Below are positions 17,382 through 23,330 of a stretch of 64,000 nucleotides of DNA, piece by piece (positions within the stretch are counted from its first letter, which is position 1; every line of letters begins with the position of its first letter). The DNA is from Peptoniphilus_B koenoeneniae (lineage in GTDB: Bacteria > Bacillota > Clostridia > Tissierellales > Peptoniphilaceae), in contig NZ_JAUSTN010000006.1 of assembly GCF_030812875.1 (NCBI RefSeq), positions 95,449 to 159,448 of the forward strand, given 5' to 3'. The translations under genes were made by a program, and so were the position numbers. The notes below the pieces were generated by a model. The model did no database searches. It worked only from the letters and a program-made list of their open reading frames with translations, and was not told the origin of the DNA.

Positions 17382-17467
17382 AAAAAAGCCTACCAGGTTC
17401 AAACAAGTTCCCCAACTCTATCCTGGTAGGTTATGACAAGTAACACCAAAATTAAATGGTATTGCTC
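17382..17467 (-). ncRNA. Antisense small RNA in the leader of the replication genes
   Basis: On the minus strand, a promoter TTGTAA (17502-17497), 17 bases, TAGAAT (17479-17474) faces a 9-bp stem CCTACCAGG / CCTGGTAGG (17430-17422 with 17397-17389) directly followed by seven Ts. This predicts a transcript of about 86 nt. It is antisense to the leader of the plus-strand message for the replication initiator at 17533, so it may limit replication gene expression, as countertranscribed RNAs do in plasmids. The function is inference. Confidence 0.55.
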
Positions 17468-17532
17468 ATATAAATTCTAACATAATTGATTGATATTTAC
17501 AAGTTAAAGGGGAACTTTTAGGAGGTTTTAAA

Positions 17533-17841
17533 ATGACAAATAATAAAGATTATATAGAACTAAGAGAAGATTTTTTTGAAAATGATGTTATTAAAAGCAT
17601 TGATGAAGAGTACGGTATCCTTTATACAATGATTTATGTAGATTTACTACTTTTAAGTCCTGATGGATATTTGAAATTTAATGGATCAAAAAAAGATTTC
17701 ATTAAAAAGGTATCTTTAAAAATTAATGAGAAAGTTGAAGATATAGAAAAAACAATTGAGATTTTAATATTAAAAGATTTAATTGATGTTATTTCTGAAA
17801 ATGAGTACTTCTTAAAACAAACAGAAGTTGTAAGATACTAG
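17533..17841 (+). CDS. Phage replisome organizer N-terminal-like protein
   Basis: The 102-residue protein (DYIELREDFFENDVIKSIDEEYGILYTMIYVDLLLLSPDGYLKFNG...) corresponds to the N-terminal winged-helix region of phage replisome organizers, which binds the replication origin. It lacks the usual C-terminal part, and the next gene supplies a second winged helix. AGGAGG lies eight bases before the ATG. It probably acts with the next two genes in starting element replication. Confidence 0.65.
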   Translation: MTNNKDYIELREDFFENDVIKSIDEEYGILYTMIYVDLLLLSPDGYLKFNGSKKDFIKKVSLKINEKVEDIEKTIEILILKDLIDVISENEYFLKQTEVVRY

Positions 17842-17851
17842 GTTGATCATT

Positions 17852-18592
17852 ATGGAAAATCAAGGGTGGGTTAGTGTTCATAGAAAAATATGTGAACATT
17901 GGCTATGGAAAGATAAATCCCCTTTTGATAAGCGATCTGCCTGGATTGATTTATTAATGATAGCAAATCATGCGGATAATAAAATCTTTATGGATAGAAG
18001 TGTTATCGTTGTGAAACGTGGTCAAAAAATTACTAGCTTAAATAAATTAGCTTTGAGGTGGAAATGGTCAAGAAAGAAAGTTACAAATTTTCTTGAAGCG
18101 TTAGAACAAGATGACATGATAATCCTAAAAAGGGAACAAGGGAAATATACAACTATAACCATTGTAAATTACGGAAAATATCAAGTTACAGGAACAACTG
18201 AAAGCACAACCGAGGAACAACCGAGGAACAACCAAAGCACAACCAAAGCACAACCGAGGAACATAAACAATAATGATAACAATGTAAACAATGATAACAA
18301 TGATGATGATAAGGCTGAATATGTTACAAAGATTAACGGTTTAATCAAAAATAAAATATCATCATCATCTTTAGAAAAATTTATAAATCGATTTGGAGTT
18401 GATAAATTAGGTCCTTTGATTAATGAAATAGAAAGAAGCGACTATTTAAAAGAAAATATTAACTTCAATAATCTTAATGATGATTTTATTAATAAGGCCA
18501 TTAGTGGAAAATATAGGACTTTTAAGAAACAGATTGATTCAACTGATATAGGAGAGAATAAATATGGAAATACCAAAGCACTTGAGTACTGA
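17852..18592 (+). CDS. Replication initiator with winged-helix domain
   Basis: The 246-residue protein starts MENQGWVSVHRKICEHWLWKDK. This pattern, with SAWIDLLMIANHADNKIF and a helix-turn-helix (SLNKLALRWKWSRKKVTNFLEALEQDDMI), is common in phage replication initiators. Residues 110-155 are low-complexity (repeats of STTKAQPRNN, then Asn/Asp runs) and act as a linker to a small C-terminal domain like that of DnaD. The ATG at 17852 is preferred to TTG at 17843. The end overlaps the helicase loader gene by 29 bp. Confidence 0.8.
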   Translation: MENQGWVSVHRKICEHWLWKDKSPFDKRSAWIDLLMIANHADNKIFMDRSVIVVKRGQKITSLNKLALRWKWSRKKVTNFLEALEQDDMIILKREQGKYTTITIVNYGKYQVTGTTESTTEEQPRNNQSTTKAQPRNINNNDNNVNNDNNDDDKAEYVTKINGLIKNKISSSSLEKFINRFGVDKLGPLINEIERSDYLKENINFNNLNDDFINKAISGKYRTFKKQIDSTDIGENKYGNTKALEY

Positions 18593-19361
18593 AAGAAAAG
18601 TTATACCCTTTGAGTTTAATGGAGAAACTTTTAATTTTACTTGTATGAGTGAAAGAGATCAGTATGAAGAAAATCAAAGAAAATTAATCGAAGAAAGAGA
18701 AAAAAGATTAGACTATATAAAAAAGTTAAAAATGGATAGCTTGATGGACAATAGATTCAAAGAGTGTAAATTTGAAAACTTCATTATATCCAATGACAAT
18801 AAAAAATATTTTGATTTTGGAAGATATTACGCTTATAACTTTGATGAATTTAAAGCAAAAAATCATGGATTATTAATTTATGGAGATCCAGGAACTGGAA
18901 AAAGCTATTTAACTTTTTGTATAGCTAATTATTTACTTGAAAAGAGTATTCCTGTGATCGCTTGTTCAGTATCTACTATTATTGAAAAAGTTAGAGAATA
19001 TTCTACATTTGGAAGCAATAAAAAAGATCAGTTTTATAAATTATTAAAACAAGTGGATCTACTAATAATTGATGACTTAGGTTCTGAACATAACACAGAA
19101 TGGATTAATTCAGTGTTATATGACGTTATAGATTTAAGGTATAGGTCTAACCTACCATTGATTATAACGACCAACCTAGAGCCTGATACAGTTCTAAAAA
19201 AGAAGTTAACCAGTAGTGATGGAGTGCCCAGAACTTATGATCGTATTTATGAGATGTGTAGAAGAATAAAGCTAACTTGTCAACCTAGAAGAATAAAAGA
19301 GGGCGACAAGAAGCAAGCAGAGTTTAACAGACTATTTATGGATATTAAAAAACGGGGGTAA
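18564..19361 (+). CDS. DnaC/DnaI-like replicative helicase loader
   Basis: The 265-residue AAA+ ATPase has Walker A GDPGTGKSY near residue 110, Walker B LLIIDDLGSE near 170, sensor-1 IITTNLEP, and a C-terminal arginine region (YDRIYEMCRRI). Such proteins load the host DnaB-type helicase at the origin chosen by the initiator. The element encodes no helicase or polymerase, so it relies on host replication machinery. It overlaps the initiator gene upstream. Confidence 0.92.
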   Translation: MEIPKHLSTERKVIPFEFNGETFNFTCMSERDQYEENQRKLIEEREKRLDYIKKLKMDSLMDNRFKECKFENFIISNDNKKYFDFGRYYAYNFDEFKAKNHGLLIYGDPGTGKSYLTFCIANYLLEKSIPVIACSVSTIIEKVREYSTFGSNKKDQFYKLLKQVDLLIIDDLGSEHNTEWINSVLYDVIDLRYRSNLPLIITTNLEPDTVLKKKLTSSDGVPRTYDRIYEMCRRIKLTCQPRRIKEGDKKQAEFNRLFMDIKKRG

Positions 19362-19364
19362 ACT

Positions 19365-19712
19365 ATGGCTAATTTAATAAATATGCTTGAAGAAACTGCA
19401 ATAAATAATAACTTTGAAGTTAAAGATTTTTTAAAAGATTTTGATTTTTGTCTAAGCTATCTTGGAAATAATTTATACAACGGATTAATTTTTATTAAAC
19501 GAGATCTTGATATAAAAAATAATGATATTGTGGCTGTTATAACAAACAATATAAGTTCACAAATTGTTACTCTAAGACGTGTTATAAAAGTAGGTGAAGT
19601 TACACAACTAATAGATATACAAAATATCTATGAACCTATAAATGTTGGAAGTAGTGAAGAAGAATATAAAATTTTAGGTAAAGTAGTTCATAGGCTATGT
19701 GAATTTGATTGA
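19365..19712 (+). CDS. Stand-alone S24/LexA-fold-like protein without catalytic residues
   Basis: The 115-residue protein has no DNA-binding domain. Its second half (NNDIVAVITNNISSQIVTLRRVIKVGEVTQLIDIQNIYEPINVG...YKILGKVVHRL) follows the strand order of the LexA/CI C-terminal dimerisation domain. The position of the catalytic Lys reads TLRR, and no nucleophilic Ser in the usual context is seen. It starts four bases after the helicase loader stop. It could act as an antirepressor or partner for a CI-type protein; that is speculative. Confidence 0.5.
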   Translation: MANLINMLEETAINNNFEVKDFLKDFDFCLSYLGNNLYNGLIFIKRDLDIKNNDIVAVITNNISSQIVTLRRVIKVGEVTQLIDIQNIYEPINVGSSEEEYKILGKVVHRLCEFD

Positions 19713-19737
19713 TTTTAATCTAAATTTTTGGTATACT
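19709..19737 (+). promoter_or_regulatory. Promoter of the first array RNA
   Basis: TTGATT at 19709-19714, 17 bases, TATACT at 19732-19737. The -35 box overlaps the stop of the preceding gene. Transcription would start about 10 bases before hairpin R1. Confidence 0.6.
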
Positions 19738-19743
19738 TCAATT

Positions 19744-19820
19744 AGATAATTATCAAAATAGACCAATCACTGTCCGTGAAGCCTTGTTTAGGTGGAGATG
19801 GTGCGTTGGTCTATTTTTTT
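19744..19820 (+). ncRNA. Structured RNA R1 of the tandem array
   Basis: Closing stem AAAATAGACCAA / TTGGTCTATTTT (19755-19766 with 19806-19817), 12 bp, followed by a T-run. Inside are a small hairpin TCAC-TGTCC-GTGA and the shared motif AAGCCTTGT (19779-19787), then GGTGG. It has its own promoter and a good intrinsic terminator, so it can be an independent RNA of about 75 nt. Confidence 0.65.
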
Positions 19821-19879
19821 GATATACATGCAATATATCATATGATTAAATATAATTATTTTTAGTGCTTATGGCAATA

Positions 19880-19939
19880 AAAAGAACGGCTACAGTCAAC
19901 CAAACTATAAAGTTTGTGGGGTCAACCTGCCGTTCTTTT
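19880..19939 (+). ncRNA. Structured RNA R2 of the tandem array
   Basis: Closing stem AAAAGAACGGC / GCCGTTCTTTT (19880-19890 with 19929-19939). Inside, CAAACT-ATAA-AGTTTG forms a hairpin, followed by GTGGGGTCAACC. The motif corresponding to AAGCCTTGT in R1 is AAAGTTTGT. A TATAAT box is at 19851-19856. Confidence 0.6.
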
Positions 19940-20008
19940 ATTTACAATTAATATTACTGAAGTTACATATATTATACCAAATGTTTTAAATAATTACAAT
20001 AATTATAA

Positions 20009-20066
20009 AATGAGTAGACGGCGGTACCCAGCTAAAAGCCTTGTGGGGGCACCGTATCTACTCATT
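20009..20066 (+). ncRNA. Structured RNA R3 of the tandem array
   Basis: Closing stem AATGAGTAGA / TCTACTCATT (20009-20018 with 20057-20066). Inner pairs: CGGT/ACCG, CCCA/TGGG and a small GCT-AAA-AGC hairpin. AAGCCTTGT at 20036-20044 is identical to R1 and is followed by GGGGG. An upstream ATATTATACC resembles the box before R4. Confidence 0.6.
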
Positions 20067-20109
20067 AAGTATATTATACTAAATATCTTTATTATTTTCA
20101 ATAAATATA

Positions 20110-20177
20110 AAATAAAGAGGTCAACTACTTTATATAAAGCCTTATTTAAGCCTATATAGGGGTTAACCTCTTTATTT
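20110..20177 (+). ncRNA. Structured RNA R4 of the tandem array
   Basis: Closing stem AAATAAAGAGGT / ACCTCTTTATTT (20110-20121 with 20166-20177), extended by AAC/GTT. AAGCCTTAT lies at 20137-20145, followed further on by AGGGG. A TATACT box at 20075-20080 precedes it. Confidence 0.6.
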
Positions 20178-20233
20178 GTAAATATACATGCCTTAATCTA
20201 ATTATAATCAAAAATAATATAATTATCAATCTT

Positions 20234-20275
20234 AGAAGCTATGCTATTTAATTTTACATAGCTTCTTTATTTTAT
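20234..20275 (+). terminator. Intrinsic terminator closing the RNA array
   Basis: 10-bp stem AGAAGCTATG / CATAGCTTCT (20234-20243 with 20257-20266) followed by TTATTTTAT. It lacks the AAGCCTT motif and so looks like a plain terminator that insulates the capsid operon. Between it and 20423 only a promoter is seen. Confidence 0.75.
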
Positions 20276-20367
20276 ATAATTATATATTACACTTCTATTT
20301 TTATTTATTTATACATACTGCATATAGTGGCTTTATCTTCTTATTAGCATTTTAGCACAATATATAG

Positions 20368-20373
20368 TATAAT
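20368..20373 (+). promoter_or_regulatory. -10 box before the scaffold-capsid genes
   Basis: TATAAT about 50 bases upstream of the scaffold start, with no good -35 box (TTAGCA nearby). This is compatible with an activator or element sigma factor being needed. Confidence 0.45.
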
Positions 20374-20423
20374 GTAGTTATACATATTATATATGGAAAT
20401 ACTTATTTTAAGGAGATTAAAAC

Positions 20424-20852
20424 ATGAACGATTTACAAGATCTAAAAATGGAAACAAACTCACAAGATGAGGAAAAAACATTTACTCAAGATGATGTTAA
20501 TAGAATAGTACAAGAACGTTTAAAAAGAGAAAAAGATAAAAACACTAATGATTCTATTGATAGCCTAGAGGAAAAAGAAAATAATTTAAATAAACGTGAG
20601 TTACTTCTTGATTGTAGAGAAGCATTAAATGAAAACGGATTAAATTCTGAATTTATCAAGCTTTTTAAGGGTAATTCAAGTGAAGATTTAGAAGATTTTA
20701 TAAATATAGCAAAAGGGATCACTGAAAGCCTTAGTGAAGAATCAAAAAGAAACATGGAGGGTAGATTTAATTCTCATGTACCCCCTAATGGTGTTGAATC
20801 TAATTTTAATCCAATTAAAGAGGCTTTTAAGTATCCTGGATTAAATAAATAA
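20424..20852 (+). CDS. Phage capsid scaffolding protein
   Basis: The 142-residue, highly charged, helical protein has FTQDDVNRIVQERLKREKDK near the start, the signature of phage scaffolding proteins of the DUF4355 type, then a long coiled coil and a short C-terminal tail (PIKEAFKYPGLNK). AAGGAG precedes the ATG. Scaffolds fill the immature shell and are lost before DNA packaging. It is directly followed by the major capsid gene, the order found in phages. Confidence 0.88.
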   Translation: MNDLQDLKMETNSQDEEKTFTQDDVNRIVQERLKREKDKNTNDSIDSLEEKENNLNKRELLLDCREALNENGLNSEFIKLFKGNSSEDLEDFINIAKGITESLSEESKRNMEGRFNSHVPPNGVESNFNPIKEAFKYPGLNK

Positions 20853-20867
20853 CTAGGAGATTAAAAC

Positions 20868-21710
20868 ATGAGCATAGATTTAGCAACTAAATATTTACCT
20901 TATGTCGATGAACAATTTACTAACGAAAGTAAATTATCCTTGATAACTAACCAAGATTTTGGTTTCACAGGTGCTAAAACTGTAAAAATATATAAGGTTA
21001 ATACAAGTCCTATGAATGATTATGATAGATCAGGTGTAGGATCATTTCAAAACTCAAGATATGGTAACATTTCAAATTTAACTGGATCTACTGAAGAATT
21101 TACATTATCCAAAGATAGATCTTTTACATTTGCTATTGACAAGCTAGACAAAGACGAAACACTTCAAGCTTTATCAGGTGCTACTGCATTGGCTAGACAG
21201 ATTAGAGAGGTAGTTATACCTGAAATTGATAAGTATGTAATAGGTAAAATGATTGAAAAAGCAGGAATTTCAACTGCTCAACCAGTTCAATTAACTAAAG
21301 AGAATATTTATGAAAATATTTTAAAAGCAAATACTGAACTAGATAATTGGGCTGTACCTGAAATTGGAAGATGTTTATTAGTTACCCCTGATGTTTATTT
21401 GTTATTAAAACAAAATAAAGACTTCTTGATGTCAACTGATATAGCACAAGAATTAAAAATTAAAGGTGTTATAGCAATGGTTGACGGATTAACTGTAATA
21501 AAAGTATCAAAAAAAATTGTTCCAAAGGAATTTGGATTCTTGTTAGTTCATCCATCTGCTACCGTTGCCCCTATTAAATTACAAGAATACAGAGTTCACC
21601 AAGACCCACCAGGAATTAGTGGTGAATTAGTTGAAGGAAGAATTGCATATGATGGTTTTGTACTAGATAATAAGAGTTTTGGTATATATTACAGTAAAGT
21701 AGGAGAATAA
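20868..21710 (+). CDS. Phage major capsid protein
   Basis: The 280-residue protein is a major capsid protein of the kind placed after a DUF4355 scaffold: N-terminal MSIDLATKYLPYVDEQF, a middle region with SFTFAIDKLDKDETLQALSGATALARQIREVVIPEIDKYV, and a C-terminal strand region (LQEYRVHQDPPGISGELVEGRIAYDGFVLDNKSFGIYY). HK97-type folding is inferred from family and context. It starts 15 bp after the scaffold. Its stop codon lies inside a terminator stem. Confidence 0.88.
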   Translation: MSIDLATKYLPYVDEQFTNESKLSLITNQDFGFTGAKTVKIYKVNTSPMNDYDRSGVGSFQNSRYGNISNLTGSTEEFTLSKDRSFTFAIDKLDKDETLQALSGATALARQIREVVIPEIDKYVIGKMIEKAGISTAQPVQLTKENIYENILKANTELDNWAVPEIGRCLLVTPDVYLLLKQNKDFLMSTDIAQELKIKGVIAMVDGLTVIKVSKKIVPKEFGFLLVHPSATVAPIKLQEYRVHQDPPGISGELVEGRIAYDGFVLDNKSFGIYYSKVGE

Positions 21711-21727
21711 TTCTCCTACTTATTTTG
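21697..21727 (+). terminator. Terminator overlapping the capsid gene end
   Basis: Perfect 11-bp arms AAGTAGGAGAA / TTCTCCTACTT around the stop codon TAA itself, followed by ATTTTG. A TATAAT at 21728-21733 directly after it may start the next operon. Confidence 0.8.
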
Positions 21728-21811
21728 TATAATTAAGCATAATATAAGCTTTAATTTTGTACCCTTATGTTTTTTATTATCCTGATAATTTCAATGTTTT
21801 GGAGTGATTTT

Positions 21812-22024
21812 ATGCAAAAAAAATATAATTACAGACTAAACACAATAAAGGGTGTTAATAGATTTCTTCAAAGAATAATAATTGATTTAGCTAATGATAA
21901 TATAACTGAGAGCAAAGCTAGAGCATTAGGCTATTTATGTAATATTAGATTGGTAGGTTTCGAAAAAGAAGATATTGAACAAAGGCTTACGGATTTAGAA
22001 AAGAGGTTCAACGATGAGTATTAG
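21812..22024 (+). CDS. Small phage-type helical protein, unknown
   Basis: The 70-residue protein (MQKKYNYRLNTIKGVNRFLQRIIIDLANDNITESKARALGYLCNIRLVGFEKEDIEQRLTDLEKRF) is a helical protein of the type found beside terminase genes in many Firmicutes phages. The start at 21812 has GGAG nine bases upstream; the frame from 21767 has no such site. Its exact function is not known to me. No terminase follows, which is notable. Confidence 0.6.
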   Translation: MQKKYNYRLNTIKGVNRFLQRIIIDLANDNITESKARALGYLCNIRLVGFEKEDIEQRLTDLEKRFNDEY

Positions 22025-22196
22025 ATCAAGAATAAAAAAGTTAGAGTTAAAAACTAACCTCTCCCCTATATTTATTATTGGTGTTGAAGATGGATTCTAT
22101 TATGTAAATGATAAAAAGTATAATATAAATGAATATAATAAATGGCTCAACAGTATTCCTGAAGATAGTGTTTTAATTATTGATGATCTTAATTAA
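22014..22196 (+). CDS. Small unknown protein
   Basis: The 60-residue protein starts MSIRSRIKKLELKTN, then strands FIIGVEDGFYYVNDKKYNINEYNKWLN and an acidic end. It overlaps the preceding gene by 11 bp, so the pair is probably co-translated. Small proteins with a similar basic start accompany the preceding gene type in phages. No function can be assigned. Confidence 0.55.
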   Translation: MSIRSRIKKLELKTNLSPIFIIGVEDGFYYVNDKKYNINEYNKWLNSIPEDSVLIIDDLN

Positions 22197-22207
22197 AAGG
22201 TGATCTT

Positions 22208-22477
22208 ATGACTAATAACGATTTTGAACTATTACATGAATTTAGCAAGTTATCAAAAAAATATAATATTGATCTTTATAGATTGTTATTATTAGTAAAT
22301 GACTTTCAAGAAATATTATTATCACTTGATGATGTTTCTAGTAGAGTAATACTAGAGTATAGATATATGAACGGGTATTCGTTTAAAGAGATCGGTCAAA
22401 AATTAGGCTTCTCACAAACAAAAGCTAGAAAATTACATAAATATTCAATAGAAAATATTTTACAAAGCTATGAATAA
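22208..22477 (+). CDS. ArpU/sigma-region-4-like late transcription activator
   Basis: The 89-residue protein ends in a helix-turn-helix of the sigma region 4 type (SSRVILEYRYMNGYSFKEIGQKLGFSQTKARKLHKYSIENIL), as in ArpU/RinA-like phage late activators. It overlaps the sigma factor gene downstream by 8 bp. It could activate the capsid promoter, which lacks a clear -35 box; that is inference. Confidence 0.7.
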   Translation: MTNNDFELLHEFSKLSKKYNIDLYRLLLLVNDFQEILLSLDDVSSRVILEYRYMNGYSFKEIGQKLGFSQTKARKLHKYSIENILQSYE

Positions 22478-23234
22478 TGAAGAACTATTTAAAGAATATT
22501 CAAAAAATAAAAAAAACATAGAATTAAGAAATGAAATAGTAATGAATAACCTAAAGTTAGTACCCTACACAATTAATTTAAATAAACTTTATATTGAGGG
22601 TATACATGATTATCAAGAAATGTTACAAGATGGTTATATAGCATTAATAAAAGCTGTAGAAACATATGATAATACTTTAGGTTATACATTCTCAAGTTAT
22701 GCTATTAGTTGCATTATATCGCTAACTAGAAATAGATTAGAGTATAATAAAGAAGCTTCATTAGATCAAAAATTATATAACGATGATGATAGTATGACAA
22801 CATTACAAGATACTATAAAAGATGAAAATGTAAACATTGAAGCTGAAGTTATAAATAGTCAGTTATACAAAGAGGTTAATTATAATATAAATAATTGCCT
22901 TGATCCTTTAGAACTTAAAGTTATAAAATCTTTTTATGGTATTGATCAAGAGCCTGAAACTTTTAAAAAAATAGCTGAAGATCTTAATATGGATATTTCA
23001 GAAGTAAAAAAAATCAGAAAAAAAGCGGAAACAAAAATTAAAAAAACAAAATTATTTAGATCTTTAAAAGCTGAATATTATATATCATATTATCCTAAAT
23101 TTGATTTAGATAATACCAGGACAAGTTCTACAAATAAAATCTATTCTCCAGTAGAAAATATAGCATTAAAAAAAATTGATAAAGATAAAAGCTTATTAAT
23201 AGAAACAGTACACAGTTTAATTAAAGGTATGTAA
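22470..23234 (+). CDS. Element-encoded sigma-70 family factor
   Basis: The 254-residue protein has a sigma region 2 (EMLQDGYIALIKAVETYDNTLGYTFSSYAISCIISLTRNRL), a region 4 helix-turn-helix (LDPLELKVIKSFYGIDQEPETFKKIAEDLNMDISEVKKIRKKAETKI) and a C-terminal extension of about 60 residues with no clear family. It could direct host RNA polymerase to late promoters of the element. The stop codon lies within a 40-bp palindrome. It is the last gene before the guaA end. Confidence 0.85.
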   Translation: MNNEELFKEYSKNKKNIELRNEIVMNNLKLVPYTINLNKLYIEGIHDYQEMLQDGYIALIKAVETYDNTLGYTFSSYAISCIISLTRNRLEYNKEASLDQKLYNDDDSMTTLQDTIKDENVNIEAEVINSQLYKEVNYNINNCLDPLELKVIKSFYGIDQEPETFKKIAEDLNMDISEVKKIRKKAETKIKKTKLFRSLKAEYYISYYPKFDLDNTRTSSTNKIYSPVENIALKKIDKDKSLLIETVHSLIKGM

Positions 23235-23260
23235 ATGATTAATCATTTACATACCTTTAA
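23221..23260. repeat. Perfect 40-bp palindrome at the end of the sigma gene
   Basis: The left arm TTAAAGGTATGTAAATGATT is followed with no spacer by its exact complement. It includes the last codons and stop of the sigma gene and abuts the right subterminal repeat. It may be a two-way terminator or a structural site near the element end. Confidence 0.85.
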
Positions 23261-23281
23261 TTATTGTTACGATATTGTTAC
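23259..23281. repeat. Subterminal repeat, right copy (possible integrase arm site)
   Basis: Matches 14839-14861 with one mismatch, same orientation, 50 bp from the core at 23332. Confidence 0.65.
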
Positions 23282-23330
23282 ACTTCGATTTTTAAATGGC
23301 TTGATATAGCTAACTATAAGCTTTTTTTAT

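Noticed and set aside
19914..20159. Open frame of 81 residues across R2-R4
   Set aside because: It runs through the hairpin RNAs, has no ribosome site and no protein-like composition.
19740..20180. CRISPR array
   Set aside because: The units share structure, not an identical repeat, spacing is uneven, and no cas genes are near.
20868..21710. Encapsulin instead of phage capsid
   Set aside because: A phage-type scaffold gene lies directly before it, and no encapsulin cargo gene is next to it.
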